Shown: positions 27,635-35,671 of the stretch, in pieces
How positions within the stretch are numbered: the stretch's first letter is position 1
How the letters are laid out: each line of letters begins with the position of its first letter
NCBI GenBank assembly: GCA_030679915.1
Contig: JAUXRY010000027.1
Location: 1-49,936, forward strand
Reading direction: 5' to 3'
Length of the DNA stretch: 49,936 nucleotides
Source of the DNA: Thiobacillus sp.
GTDB taxonomy: Bacteria > Pseudomonadota > Gammaproteobacteria > Burkholderiales > Thiobacillaceae
Translations under genes and position numbers: made by a program
Notes under the pieces: model-generated
What the model saw: the letters and a program-made list of their open reading frames with translations, nothing else
Databases searched by the model: none
What the model was told of the DNA's origin: nothing

Positions 27635-28402
27635 TTACGCAATACGTTGTTTCAAACGATGGTCTCGATACATTTTCCTGACCCACTCAGACATCGGATG
27701 ATCTCGATACTCATCATGAAACGTTCTGGTTTTCGGATCAGGTATTTCTATCCAGGGAAACGGATGCTCATCAGGCATAACCAGCAATGAGAGCATCGAT
27801 GCGACTGACAAGTCAGCACGGGTAAATCGCTCCCCAACCAAATATTGTCTCTGTTTGAGCGTGTGCTCTATTTCGCTCATTGCAACATCGAACTCGCGTC
27901 TGGCGTGCTCGACCTTTGCAGCGGAAATCACATAGGTTTGATAAATCTTGTATCGCAACATCGGGTAAAACAGCCTGAAAAACAACTGCTTCACGCCAGG
28001 CATCGGATGGGTAAAGCAATAGCGAATAAATTCAGGATAAGCCAGCAATCCGTCGTACAAGACACGACGAATATTTTCTCCCAATCTTTTATCCATGGCG
28101 TGTTCGATTTCCAGACACGTCAGACGCTGATCAGCATCCGCAGGCGTCAAGGAATGCGAGGGATACTTCTGATCAAGGTAATGGATGATTTCACTGGAGC
28201 CTTGCACGACTTCGTTATCGCTCAATAAAACGGGAACAGCAGTATCAGGTGCGTACTTGCGCACAGTGATCATGTGGAGTCCTGGCAGGATCGCCACAGC
28301 CTTGAACGGTATGCCTTTGTAGTCGAGTGCCCAACGCGCCTTCTCGCAATAGTGCGAGTGCGGGAACTCTAATAATGTCATGTCACTTTGCGTGGCTGGC
28401 AT
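27635..28402 (-). CDS. Glutathione S-transferase family protein
   Basis: 255 residues. The N-terminal thioredoxin-like domain starts LLEFPHSHYCEKARWAL (Cys19 in an SxYC motif), with VPVLLSDNEVVQGSSEIIHY as the glutathione-binding loop. The C-terminal domain is helical with ERFTRADLSVASMLSLLV. It probably conjugates or reduces a small molecule with glutathione. It sits 35 bp after phosphoribulokinase and 60 bp before the exported glutaredoxin, likely in one transcript. Confidence 0.9.
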   Translation of the reverse strand: MPATQSDMTLLEFPHSHYCEKARWALDYKGIPFKAVAILPGLHMITVRKYAPDTAVPVLLSDNEVVQGSSEIIHYLDQKYPSHSLTPADADQRLTCLEIEHAMDKRLGENIRRVLYDGLLAYPEFIRYCFTHPMPGVKQLFFRLFYPMLRYKIYQTYVISAAKVEHARREFDVAMSEIEHTLKQRQYLVGERFTRADLSVASMLSLLVMPDEHPFPWIEIPDPKTRTFHDEYRDHPMSEWVRKMYRDHRLKQRIA

Positions 28403-28437
28403 TTAACGTGTTTGAGCAGCGAAACAAATGCGTCAGC

Positions 28438-29376
28438 TCAGCCTGGCTCTTTTAATTCCATGAACCTGGCCAGGATCGGACCGCAAATCACCCCCAGGGC
28501 CAGGCGCAGGCTTTTGCTCGGAACCACCATCGTGGTCGGACGCGACATGTAGGCGTCTGGAATGCGCTCGAGCAAGTCGGGAAAACCATGGCGCTCGCGG
28601 TCGCGGAAATGGATGATGCAGAGCGATTCGTCGGGCAGCGGCACGTCGCGCGCAATGAACGGGTCGGAGGTATCCACCAGCGGCACGCGCTGGATATTGA
28701 TATCGGTCAGGCCGAACTGGGGAACGATGTAATGGATGTAGTCGTCCATGCGGCGCAGGATGGTTTCCACCGACTCTTCGGGCGAGCACGTGCCCTTTTT
28801 GTGGTCGCGGTGGATCTTCTGTATCCACTCCAGGTTGATGGCAGGCGCCACACCGATCAGCAGATCCACATGCTGAGCCACGTCGATGCCCTGGCGCCCC
28901 GCGCGACGGTCTATTTCCGGTGGAAAGTGGCGCGAATCGACCTTGCGGCGGGTCCAGGTGTTGGCCATCAGGCCGCCATGCTGACCCTCGTAGAACAACA
29001 GGTCGCTGCCCGGCTGCAGGGGCGACCAGGGCGTGAACTCTCCCGGCGGCACGCCCAGTTCCGTGCCGCGCTCGACCGTGTGCGCATACTGGCGATAAAC
29101 GCCACTGCCACATTCGCCATAGGTCCTGAAAAAGGATTCCAGCTCCGGGAAGTGATTGCAATCGGGTCCGAACCAGGAAGTGTTGCGGCCACTGCCCCGC
29201 GCTTCCTCAAGCAGGGCGGTGAACTGCGGCTCGGTATAGCGCCGGAAACCGTCGCCGTGAACGATCGCGGGCTGGATGTTCAGGCGCTCGAAAATGAACT
29301 TGAACGCGTGGCGTATCGTGGACAGACCGGATCCAGACGAACCGGTCACAGCGATGATGGGATATTGCCGGGACAT
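28438..29376 (-). CDS. prk: Phosphoribulokinase, type I
   Basis: 312 residues, the normal length for proteobacterial type I PRK. The P-loop region VTGSSGSGLST (residues 10-20), HGDGFRRYTEPQF, the central LLFYEGQHGG and HRDHKKGTCSPEESVETILR, and a C-terminal RPTTMVVPSKSLRLALGVI are family landmarks. It phosphorylates ribulose 5-phosphate with ATP to ribulose 1,5-bisphosphate, feeding Rubisco, so it implies a Calvin cycle. No Rubisco genes are in this window. GGGGAAA precedes the ATG. Confidence 0.96.
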   Translation of the reverse strand: MSRQYPIIAVTGSSGSGLSTIRHAFKFIFERLNIQPAIVHGDGFRRYTEPQFTALLEEARGSGRNTSWFGPDCNHFPELESFFRTYGECGSGVYRQYAHTVERGTELGVPPGEFTPWSPLQPGSDLLFYEGQHGGLMANTWTRRKVDSRHFPPEIDRRAGRQGIDVAQHVDLLIGVAPAINLEWIQKIHRDHKKGTCSPEESVETILRRMDDYIHYIVPQFGLTDINIQRVPLVDTSDPFIARDVPLPDESLCIIHFRDRERHGFPDLLERIPDAYMSRPTTMVVPSKSLRLALGVICGPILARFMELKEPG

Positions 29377-29513
29377 GGTTGCTTATTTCCCCAGATTGGC
29401 CAAAAGGCCGCAGAGGAGAAAGTGTAACCCGGCGCAGGTCACGAAGAACAGGATTCGATCATCGCAACTAAGGATTCGGTCTTTTACAGGGGCTTTGCAA
29501 GGCCTGACCTTAT

Positions 29514-30104
29514 TTATTTGGCGTCGAACACGTCGTATTCGATAGGCTTGAAACTGTAGTTGTTGGACTGCTCGGCGGAGCACGCGGTCAGGCCGACGAT
29601 CAAATCCATTTGCGCAACAAAATCCACGTAGTCGCCCGCCTTACTTCGGGGCGGCCTGACCACGATTTCACCGGTTTCACCGTTGACGTCGACATTCATG
29701 AATATATTGAACGTGACCGGAATCTGGTCTGGCGAGATGCCGAAAGGTGCAAGCGCTTCGGACAGGTTGCCGTGACAGCCGCGGTGCGGATGTTCATGGC
29801 CGTAGAGGATGCGGAAAGTGTCCGCGGAGCAGGGCGTCAGCAGAAAATCATGGCGCCGCACACGATCTTCGCCGATCAGGAACATCGGCCTGCTGCGGCT
29901 GGAATACAGGAAGTCTCCGGTTGTCAGGAAGAGTCTGGATGCGTAATCAAGCGTGCGCCCCGAGGACAGGTACTCCTGCGTGTCGGCGCGATTGAAAGCG
30001 ATCAGATCGGAGACCTGCTCGCCTCTGGGATCAATAACCCGCAGCCGCTGGCCGGCCATCAGTTCGAAGGCGACTCCGCAGCGCGGGGGAATTTCAGCGT
30101 GCAT
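29514..30104 (-). CDS. DUF1989 family protein (urea carboxylase-associated/carboxyguanidine deiminase-like)
   Basis: 196 residues from the ATG at 30104, chosen because it overlaps the end of the upstream YqcI/YcgG gene by 11 bp and fits the family. MHAEIPPRCGVAFELMAGQ starts the domain; HEHPHRGCHGNLSEAL and NIFMNVDVNGETGEIVVRPP are typical of DUF1989. Members include the two-subunit carboxyguanidine deiminases and urea carboxylase-associated proteins. Only one subunit gene is present here. A family 3 repeat runs into the stop codon. The substrate is unproven. Confidence 0.88.
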   Translation of the reverse strand: MHAEIPPRCGVAFELMAGQRLRVIDPRGEQVSDLIAFNRADTQEYLSSGRTLDYASRLFLTTGDFLYSSRSRPMFLIGEDRVRRHDFLLTPCSADTFRILYGHEHPHRGCHGNLSEALAPFGISPDQIPVTFNIFMNVDVNGETGEIVVRPPRSKAGDYVDFVAQMDLIVGLTACSAEQSNNYSFKPIEYDVFDAK

Positions 30105-30777
30105 GAAACGGGCACGTCCACTGGTCGTCGACTTCGCGCCCGCTGTACTGAGCGGCTTCTGACCTGTTGCCAAAAGCTTGGAGCATGGGGTTCGGTGTGC
30201 CTTCCAGTTGCGTGTCACGCTTGATGATGGTATCGCGTATCGTCAGGAACTTGCCGTCGCTGCGCAATCTTTCGAATTGATCGTGCAGATTGAACACCAG
30301 GACAGGCCGAATGAAACGCCGCGCGGTCCGGCTCGCCCGGGGATGCAGGCCCACCACATAGTAGCCCCTTCCGCCGACGCTGAAACTGAAATCGGCCGAC
30401 GCCGGATCATTGCTCACCCTTGGGTCCCAGTAGTGGTGAATATCATCGGTATGATGCATGTTCTGCAGATAGCGCCACAGCGCCGACTCGAACGACAATT
30501 CCGTGAACTCAGCGGGATGGCGAAACAGGACGACTACGCTCCTGAACAAAGCCGAGTCGCGATCATATTCCTGGCTGAAACGCTGCAGTGAGGTCACAGT
30601 GGCAGCGGCGGGTCCGCTTCGCAAATCGTGCTCGATCTGATACACGATCTGTCCGCGGCTCAACGCCGACTTCGCGCCGACGCAGGGGAATGAATCCGCA
30701 GTAATAAACTTTTCGAAGTGGTGGATCAGTGCCTCATCCGGATATGCCAAAGCAGATGATTGCGCTGAATTTTGCAT
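30094..30777 (-). CDS. YqcI/YcgG (GntA-like) heme-dependent N-oxygenase family protein
   Basis: 227 residues. FPCVGAKSALSRGQIVYQIE, FRSVVVLFRHPAEFTELSFE, LWRYLQNMHH, RGYYVVGLHPRASRTARRF and VFNLHDQFERLR match the YqcI/YcgG family, whose members GntA and AglA are heme oxygenases that hydroxylate guanidino or arginine nitrogen. Start from GGAAGGAGAA with good spacing. The overlap with DUF1989 argues for translation coupling and a shared pathway. A TTGACA box stands in the upstream region. Native substrate not known. Confidence 0.88.
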   Translation of the reverse strand: MQNSAQSSALAYPDEALIHHFEKFITADSFPCVGAKSALSRGQIVYQIEHDLRSGPAAATVTSLQRFSQEYDRDSALFRSVVVLFRHPAEFTELSFESALWRYLQNMHHTDDIHHYWDPRVSNDPASADFSFSVGGRGYYVVGLHPRASRTARRFIRPVLVFNLHDQFERLRSDGKFLTIRDTIIKRDTQLEGTPNPMLQAFGNRSEAAQYSGREVDDQWTCPFHAR

Positions 30778-31043
30778 GACGGTTCTCCTTCCTTAAACAG
30801 TGCGCCAGCGCCTGCAACAAGGCAGGGAGGCAGGGTCGATGGGTTACATGTCAAGTGTAGATTGGACCGCGCCCGCGAAAAGTCATCCTCGGGCGATGCT
30901 GTGTGTAGGAAATGGCTGAAGCGCAGCGCCGGCACGCGGTGACACTCAATTCTGTCCGGATCTTTATGGGGTTGCTAACCCTACTTATGCTTTGGTGCAA
31001 AAATCAGGCGTGGTCAGTATGAATGTGAATTCACCCATGTGTT

Positions 31044-31694
31044 TCAGCGTGTAAGCGGAATAAAAAACTCGCTGGCAAACTCAACGGCCTCCGGCAGGGT
31101 GAAGATCTCTCTGTTCTCCAAATCCGCCTCAAGCCATTGCCGGGCAATATTGCTGTCCCTCAGATACATCATCTCCATACACAGGCTATTTGCACAGCAC
31201 GCGTCAGTTTCTTCCGCTCCCCACACAATGCCAAGATGGACATCACCCGCTTCATTCGGGTTCTCTATTGTTTTGCCTGACTGCTGGATATTGACGGGAT
31301 CACCGGTGATTCTGCAGCGGGAAACAATGTGTGCATGCATCCCGAACATGGGACTATTCGCCAAGGCATCCAGAGCACACATGGCATAGACCTGATGACT
31401 ATTAATCCGAACTTTATGCTCTCGTACCTCGATGGTGAAAGGGTAGGCCCCCACAGGCATCCCCTCTTCCGAGAACACCATCAGCTCACTTTCCCTCAAC
31501 ACATTTATTGCATCTTCCAGATTGCTGATGCGTTGTGCCATTTCTTCCCGGGTAAGGATTCGTCCTTGAGTCACAAATGAACGAAGGACGTGTTGATGAA
31601 GTTCCCTGATCTGCCTGCTGCATTCCGCTTGTCTTTCTTGTAAGGGCAAAATGCATTTCAATCGTTTCAATGCCTTCTCGAGCTTCGCGTTCAT
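31044..31694 (-). CDS. Alkylmercury lyase (MerB)-like protein
   Basis: 216 residues. VYAMCALDALANSPMFG carries Cys106 and Asp109, equivalent to MerB Cys96 and Asp99. DACCANSLCMEMMYL gives Cys166/167, equivalent to Cys159 in the second motif. NIARQWLEADLENREIFTLP and EAVEFASEFF resemble the MerB C-terminus. The catalytic residues of a carbon-mercury lyase therefore seem present. The N-terminal region (about 1-80) is helical and not the usual MerB helix pattern. No merA, merR or merT is nearby, so a different substrate is possible. Confidence 0.75.
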   Translation of the reverse strand: MNAKLEKALKRLKCILPLQERQAECSRQIRELHQHVLRSFVTQGRILTREEMAQRISNLEDAINVLRESELMVFSEEGMPVGAYPFTIEVREHKVRINSHQVYAMCALDALANSPMFGMHAHIVSRCRITGDPVNIQQSGKTIENPNEAGDVHLGIVWGAEETDACCANSLCMEMMYLRDSNIARQWLEADLENREIFTLPEAVEFASEFFIPLTR

Positions 31695-31869
31695 ACCCCG
31701 TCCCTACCCTTAACCCACATCAAGTCGACGTTCGGAATTTCACTATGCGAAATAGCGTAAGTTTTTTTGTGAAAATGATTGACCTCATTTACGAATTTCA
31801 GAAGCCAACGCGCTTCATCTTGCAACCGAGGCCGAATATCATGGCCAATAGAGATTTGAATTTTGCAGT

Positions 31870-32109
31870 CTATTTTTTTCTGCGCAACTTCTTATCTGCG
31901 CCCTTGCCGTAAGGCGTTTGGCGTAGCGCATCTCGATAGTCGTCCGCGTTCTTGATACGCGGCCAGGTCAAATCGAGGAGCGCGAGCCACTCCTGCTCGT
32001 CCATGAATGGCGCGATATCGATTAAAAACGGCAAGGCTTGCGCGTCCTCTGTCTGGTCGAGAAAGCCTTTAGCGTCCGCATAGGGAAATTTATCGAGGTG
32101 TCCGATCAT
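31870..32109 (-). CDS. Small protein, unknown
   Basis: 79 residues, acidic with a highly basic tail (DKKLRRKK). DIAPFMDEQEWLALLDLTWP and RIKNADDYRDALRQ look like a helical globular protein. No family recognised. It lies about 175 bp from the MerB-like gene, both on the minus strand. Confidence 0.5.
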   Translation of the reverse strand: MIGHLDKFPYADAKGFLDQTEDAQALPFLIDIAPFMDEQEWLALLDLTWPRIKNADDYRDALRQTPYGKGADKKLRRKK

Positions 32110-32474
32110 GGCTCGCCAACCCTGAAGCTGAGTAGATAAACTCTACCTGAAAGCGTGCCCACAAAGAAAGAATTGGGGCGTTGCTGAACCTGTCACCATG
32201 CACTGCACCGGTTAAGGGCGCACCCTGGCGCAGTCCTGATCGAATGCAGGAGATTAGGCGGAAACGGGGACTTGTCTTGCAACAGAGTTTGCGGGGGTCA
32301 GTGGAAACCGTGGTCTGTCCCCTAGTGTTTTCCAGGGACGCCATGCCAACAAATAGGGGGCACGCAAAACCGTGGCCTGTCGCCTCTTGTTCGGTTGCAA
32401 CCGTTTACTCAAAAACAATCCAGAGCAGACCCCTTTAGTGGGGAAGGCACGGTTGCGACGTGCGCTTTCAGTGC
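32110..32474. other. Intergenic region of 365 bp holding two family 2 repeats
   Basis: Apart from the repeat pieces at 32305-32330 and 32371-32440 I see no gene. Both repeat copies carry the GTGGYCTGTCSCCT core on the plus strand. Confidence 0.55.
32305..32440 (+). repeat. Tandem pair of family 2 repeats
   Basis: The first copy, AACCGTGGTCTGTCCCCTAG, is at 32306-32325. The second, ACCGTGGCCTGTCGCCTCTT then GTTCGGTTGCAACCGTTTAC, runs on to CCCCTTTAGTGG at 32429-32442. The second matches 17276-17340 over about 55 bp. Confidence 0.7.
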
Positions 32475-32702
32475 TTAAAGCCCAACCGCCTGTGCATGTA
32501 CGCCGTGATCGCGAATTGCCTGAACAATGTCATTGGCGTGGATCATGTTCGAATCGTATACGACCTGGATGACATGGGGATTGTTGGCTTGGTGGCTGGC
32601 AGCGGCCACCGCCTTGCCATCGCGGATCGAGTCCTCGATGACTTCAAGCTCCGATTCATCCAGGGTCTCATCTATATGCACCAGAAAATCTATGGTTTCC
32701 AT
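32475..32702 (-). CDS. HMA-like small protein without CxxC
   Basis: 75 residues from the ATG at 32702, which has AAGGG upstream. METIDFLVHIDETLDES, then VIQVVYDSNMIHANDIVQAI and RDHGVHAQAVGL follow the beta-alpha-beta order of heavy-metal-associated (ferredoxin-fold) proteins, but the metal-binding CxxC is absent. Two histidines (SHQANNPHV) lie in the middle loop. Function unknown. Confidence 0.6.
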   Translation of the reverse strand: METIDFLVHIDETLDESELEVIEDSIRDGKAVAAASHQANNPHVIQVVYDSNMIHANDIVQAIRDHGVHAQAVGL

Positions 32703-32809
32703 CTTGCGATCCCTTTGTAAAGTTGTAGATAATCCCGCCCAGAAACTGGACGGGCGTCGCCACAATTCATCCTTGAGTCATGCCTGGGGCAAGTCAGGGC
32801 AGCGCTGTT

Positions 32810-33223
32810 TCAGTACTGATCGGCCAGCCAACCGTCCAGCAGCGAGCAGGCTTCCTGCTTGGGTACTGAGGAATCCATGCCCTGAATGGGTGTGTAGCAG
32901 AGATACTGATTGCCCTCGCTATCCGTCAGGTTACGTAGAGGCATCTCGCCCAAGGTTTCGTATCCGCGTGCATCCATCATGATGAACTGGTATTCATCCC
33001 CCACGCTGACTTCCAGCCTGCCGCCATTACCTTCACCATATTTTTCCCACCAGGTTTCCGGGTTGGCGCCATCGTAGTAGGGCGTTGTCCCCAGCTTACT
33101 GTCCTGATGCCAGGCCATGATGGTTGGGTCCTTCATCTTGTTTTCCTTCGCAGCGTCTTTTGCAAGCAGGCTGGCGGCCTGAAAGCCGTGATCCGATCCA
33201 CGGTAATCGATCTGTATGTTTCG
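32810..33223 (-). CDS. AF1514-family protein (uncharacterised)
   Basis: 137 residues from the ATG at 33223 with AAGGA eight bases before. MRNIQIDYRGSDHGFQAASL, DPTIMAWHQDSKLGTTPYYD and GGRLEVSVGDEYQFIMMDA resemble proteins annotated as the AF1514 family; I am fairly but not fully sure. A single Cys lies in YLCYTPIQG and one in QEACSLL. Cytoplasmic; function unknown. Confidence 0.6.
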   Translation of the reverse strand, partial: RNIQIDYRGSDHGFQAASLLAKDAAKENKMKDPTIMAWHQDSKLGTTPYYDGANPETWWEKYGEGNGGRLEVSVGDEYQFIMMDARGYETLGEMPLRNLTDSEGNQYLCYTPIQGMDSSVPKQEACSLLDGWLADQY

Positions 33224-33422
33224 CATGATTGAGATCCTTGAAATATCTTGAATGAGCCGATAAACGTGCGCAGGCTCATGGAGTCCTCTTTGTAGGCTAA
33301 TTCCCGACAAAAACAATCAAGTATTACGACAGCGGTTCCTACCCGAGCCGCCGGATAAGCAAGGTTCGGTCTGGCAAGCCCATCAGGTGGGCCCACACGG
33401 CGCTTCATTAATGTGTCCGTAT

Positions 33423-33456
33423 AACCCGGGCCAGCTCGTTTGACCCCATTAATTCT
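33423..33456 (+). repeat. Dispersed repeat, family 1, copy 3
   Basis: AACCCGGGCCAGCTCGTTTG then ACCCCATTAATTC. It ends 71 bp from the DUF3455 stop, with the terminator between. Confidence 0.7.
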
Positions 33457-33471
33457 TCGATAGAAACCCGT

Positions 33472-33493
33472 AAAAAAGGCGGCCGAAGCCGCC
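33472..33493 (-). terminator. Rho-independent terminator of the sigma/anti-sigma/DUF3455 operon
   Basis: On the minus strand: GGCGGC, loop TTCG, GCCGCC, then six T. A textbook intrinsic terminator, 34 bp after the DUF3455 stop. Confidence 0.92.
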
Positions 33494-33526
33494 CTTCCCT
33501 ATGCGCCCCTCAATCGGGCGCGCAGC

Positions 33527-34072
33527 TTACTTGGCCATCCAGAAGATGTAATGGGCCTGGTAGCTGACGATTTCCTTCTTGCCTGCATTTGCGGCCGAAC
33601 AGGTAGTGGCAGGGGCGGTGCCGCCTGCGGTGGCGAGGCGCTGAACATAGGTGACTTTATTCATCGCGCCGTTACCCTCGTAACCATTCTGCTGCACCAG
33701 TTGCAGCGGAATGCTGCCCACCGTGTGCGTATTCGGTGTCACGGCAAGCTGTTTGCCGATCACTTTGGAACCGTCATTGGATTCCCAGGTTGCGCCTTTG
33801 GGCGAGCCGTAATAACGGCCAATCTGGTTGTTGTTGGAATCAAACAGGTAGGCATGCGGAATTTTGAACGTCCAGGCGTAGGCACCCGGCGCGTCTTTTT
33901 TCTCCATGCATTCGTAGGTGATCAGACCCATCGCCAGCGTGTTCATCATGACCACGTTGCCATCGGGCACCGCGACAGCGGAAGGCACCATGTGATGGTC
34001 GGCCTGGGCGGCGCCGGCAGCGGCGAGTAAAAGGGAAGAAACAACAAGTGCAGTCTGGGTGCGGGTTTTCAT
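33527..34072 (-). CDS. DUF3455 exported protein
   Basis: 181 residues from the ATG at 34072, with AAGGAA seven bases upstream. The signal peptide (TALVVSSLLLAAAGAAQA) is followed by the DUF3455 domain: LAMGLITYECMEKKDAPGAY, AYLFDSNNNQIGRYYGSPKG and WESNDGSKVIGK. Proteins of this group are periplasmic or secreted and often sit near ECF sigma factors. It is the last gene of the sigma operon and the likely output of it. Confidence 0.85.
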   Translation of the reverse strand: MKTRTQTALVVSSLLLAAAGAAQADHHMVPSAVAVPDGNVVMMNTLAMGLITYECMEKKDAPGAYAWTFKIPHAYLFDSNNNQIGRYYGSPKGATWESNDGSKVIGKQLAVTPNTHTVGSIPLQLVQQNGYEGNGAMNKVTYVQRLATAGGTAPATTCSAANAGKKEIVSYQAHYIFWMAK

Positions 34073-34175
34073 GGGTAAATTCCTTGTAGAGTTAGTGTGA
34101 AATCGGAACAGCAAGCGCCGTTCTGTCATGTACTACCCATGGAATCGCCATCCAGATGCAGCCAGGCAAAAATAA

Positions 34176-34859
34176 TTAATAGTCTGCCAGCGCCACCATG
34201 CGGCCCACCGCCAGGATAGGCCCTGTCGGCTTGCCGGTCGGCGAGCCGTTTTCCGGTTCCAGCGTCACCTCGAACAGCTGCTGGTTCTCGAGCGCGGGCA
34301 ACGCGTCGCGCGGCACCTCGATCACGCCATTGGCGGGCACCAGCCCCAGCGAAGTCGGTTTGCTCGCGCCCATCGGCTTGGTCCAGAACTGCCAGGCACG
34401 GCCAGCCGGCAATGCGGGCAGTGCCCCCACCGGACGCAGCCGTACCGTATTCGCATCGGACAGCTCAACGACCCAGCCGATATTCTGCTCAGGCGTCTGC
34501 AACATGGCGACAAAACGCGTGTCCGACGCCTCCGGGATGCGGGCGAGCTGAACGCCAAGGCCCACGGCCACCACCAGCGTTGCCGCGACCAGACCCTGCC
34601 ACAGCCGCAGCGACTGCCACCACGGGGCAGACGGCAAGGGCCGCGAAATCGTGTCGCGAACGCGCGCCCACGTCTCGGGTCGAGGCGAGGCAGGGGCGAC
34701 GCGGTTGAACAAGGGCAGCAGGCGATCCTGCCAGCGGTAGATTTCACGCGCCAGTTCACGGTCGTCGCGCGCCGCCGCCTCGAGCGCCTCGGCCGCCTGC
34801 GGATCAAGCGTCCCCAGCACGTATTCGGCAGCGTCGGCCTGGCGTTCTTCGTCAATCAT
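34176..34859 (-). CDS. Anti-sigma factor, RskA-like
   Basis: 227 residues from the ATG at 34859. The start overlaps the sigma factor stop by four bases (ATGA), a mark of coupled synthesis. The N-terminal part (ADAAEYVLGTLDPQAAEALE) is a cytoplasmic sigma-binding domain. One membrane helix at about 88-107 (LWQGLVAATLVVAVGLGVQL) and a periplasmic RskA C-terminal domain (PAGRAWQFWTKPMGASKPTS) follow. It should keep the ECF factor inactive at the membrane until a periplasmic signal triggers release. Confidence 0.92.
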   Translation of the reverse strand: MIDEERQADAAEYVLGTLDPQAAEALEAAARDDRELAREIYRWQDRLLPLFNRVAPASPRPETWARVRDTISRPLPSAPWWQSLRLWQGLVAATLVVAVGLGVQLARIPEASDTRFVAMLQTPEQNIGWVVELSDANTVRLRPVGALPALPAGRAWQFWTKPMGASKPTSLGLVPANGVIEVPRDALPALENQQLFEVTLEPENGSPTGKPTGPILAVGRMVALADY

Positions 34860-35422
34860 GACAAACAATCCCGCAACATCAGGAGTCCCCGCCGAATCCA
34901 GGATTTCACCGTGCCAAGCGGCGTTGCAAGCGCGGTGGCAACCTGCTCGTGCGAATACCCGTCAAGAAACGCCAGCAGGATGGATTCGCGCCGGCTATCG
35001 TCCAGTCCTTCCAGACAGCGATCGATGTCGATCGCGTTGCCATGCCGTTCGTCATCGCGGTGGCCGGGATCGTCGAGCAAAGCGTGCGGATCTTCCTGGG
35101 CGATTTCGCGTCCCCCCTTTCGCACCAGATCGAGTGCGCTATGACGCACCACGGTGTATATCCAGCCGCGGGCCGATCCAAGATTACGGTCGTATGTGTG
35201 AGCACGCTGCCAGACCTTCAAAAAAGCGTCCTGTAGCGCATCCTCAGCGAGTGCGGTATCGCGCAGAATACGCCGGCACACTCCCAGCAACCAGCGCGAT
35301 TCTCGAGCGTACAGGCTTTCCAGCGCGTAAGCCTCGCCACGCGCACAGGCAATCAGGGCAGATTCGTAGTCGTATTCCAAGCGAGTCTCTAATCCAACGT
35401 CAGCGCAAAAGTCTACCAGCAA
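34856..35422 (-). CDS. ECF RNA polymerase sigma factor (RskA-partner type)
   Basis: 188 residues. Region 2: LYARESRWLLGVCRRILRDT, then ALAEDALQDAFLKVWQRAHT. Region 4: GYSHEQVATALATPLGTVKS followed by WIRRGLLMLRDCL, the helix-turn-helix that reads the -35. Pairing with an RskA-like anti-sigma fits the SigK-type ECF group. First gene of a three-gene operon with the anti-sigma and DUF3455 genes. Confidence 0.95.
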   Translation of the reverse strand: MLVDFCADVGLETRLEYDYESALIACARGEAYALESLYARESRWLLGVCRRILRDTALAEDALQDAFLKVWQRAHTYDRNLGSARGWIYTVVRHSALDLVRKGGREIAQEDPHALLDDPGHRDDERHGNAIDIDRCLEGLDDSRRESILLAFLDGYSHEQVATALATPLGTVKSWIRRGLLMLRDCLS

Positions 35423-35495
35423 ACCAACCGACAGCCCCGGACGCCTGGGTCTTCACCTGATCACCCAGAAGTTGCCGGCGCAGACAATACGTGTG

Positions 35496-35536
35496 GGGCA
35501 GGTCTCGACTTTTGTGGCAAAAGTCGAGACCTGCCC
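35496..35536. repeat. Perfect 19-bp inverted repeat
   Basis: GGGCAGGTCTCGACTTTTG and its exact complement around TGG. The arm begins with the GGCAGGTCT seen in family 3. It lies between the sigma factor gene and the DUF4410 gene terminator. There is no T-run. A close relative, AGTCAGGTCTCGACTTCTG, lies at 25477-25495. Confidence 0.85.
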
Positions 35537-35619
35537 TTGGTGTATGTGTACTTGAAAAAAATCCGAAGCCGCCCCTGTCGTTTCCAGATGAAAAAGTGTC
35601 TAACCCAATTCGTTTTGCA

Positions 35620-35655
35620 AATGAAAATGGCCAGCTTAGGCTGGCCATTTTCATT
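35620..35655 (-). terminator. Terminator-like 15-bp hairpin after the DUF4410 gene
   Basis: AATGAAAATGGCCAG with exact complement and a six-base loop; on the minus strand it is followed by TTGC. The A/T-rich base of the stem gives a TTTTCATT tail. It lies 17 bp past the stop at 35672. Confidence 0.7.
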
Positions 35656-35671
35656 CATATTGATCGAACTC

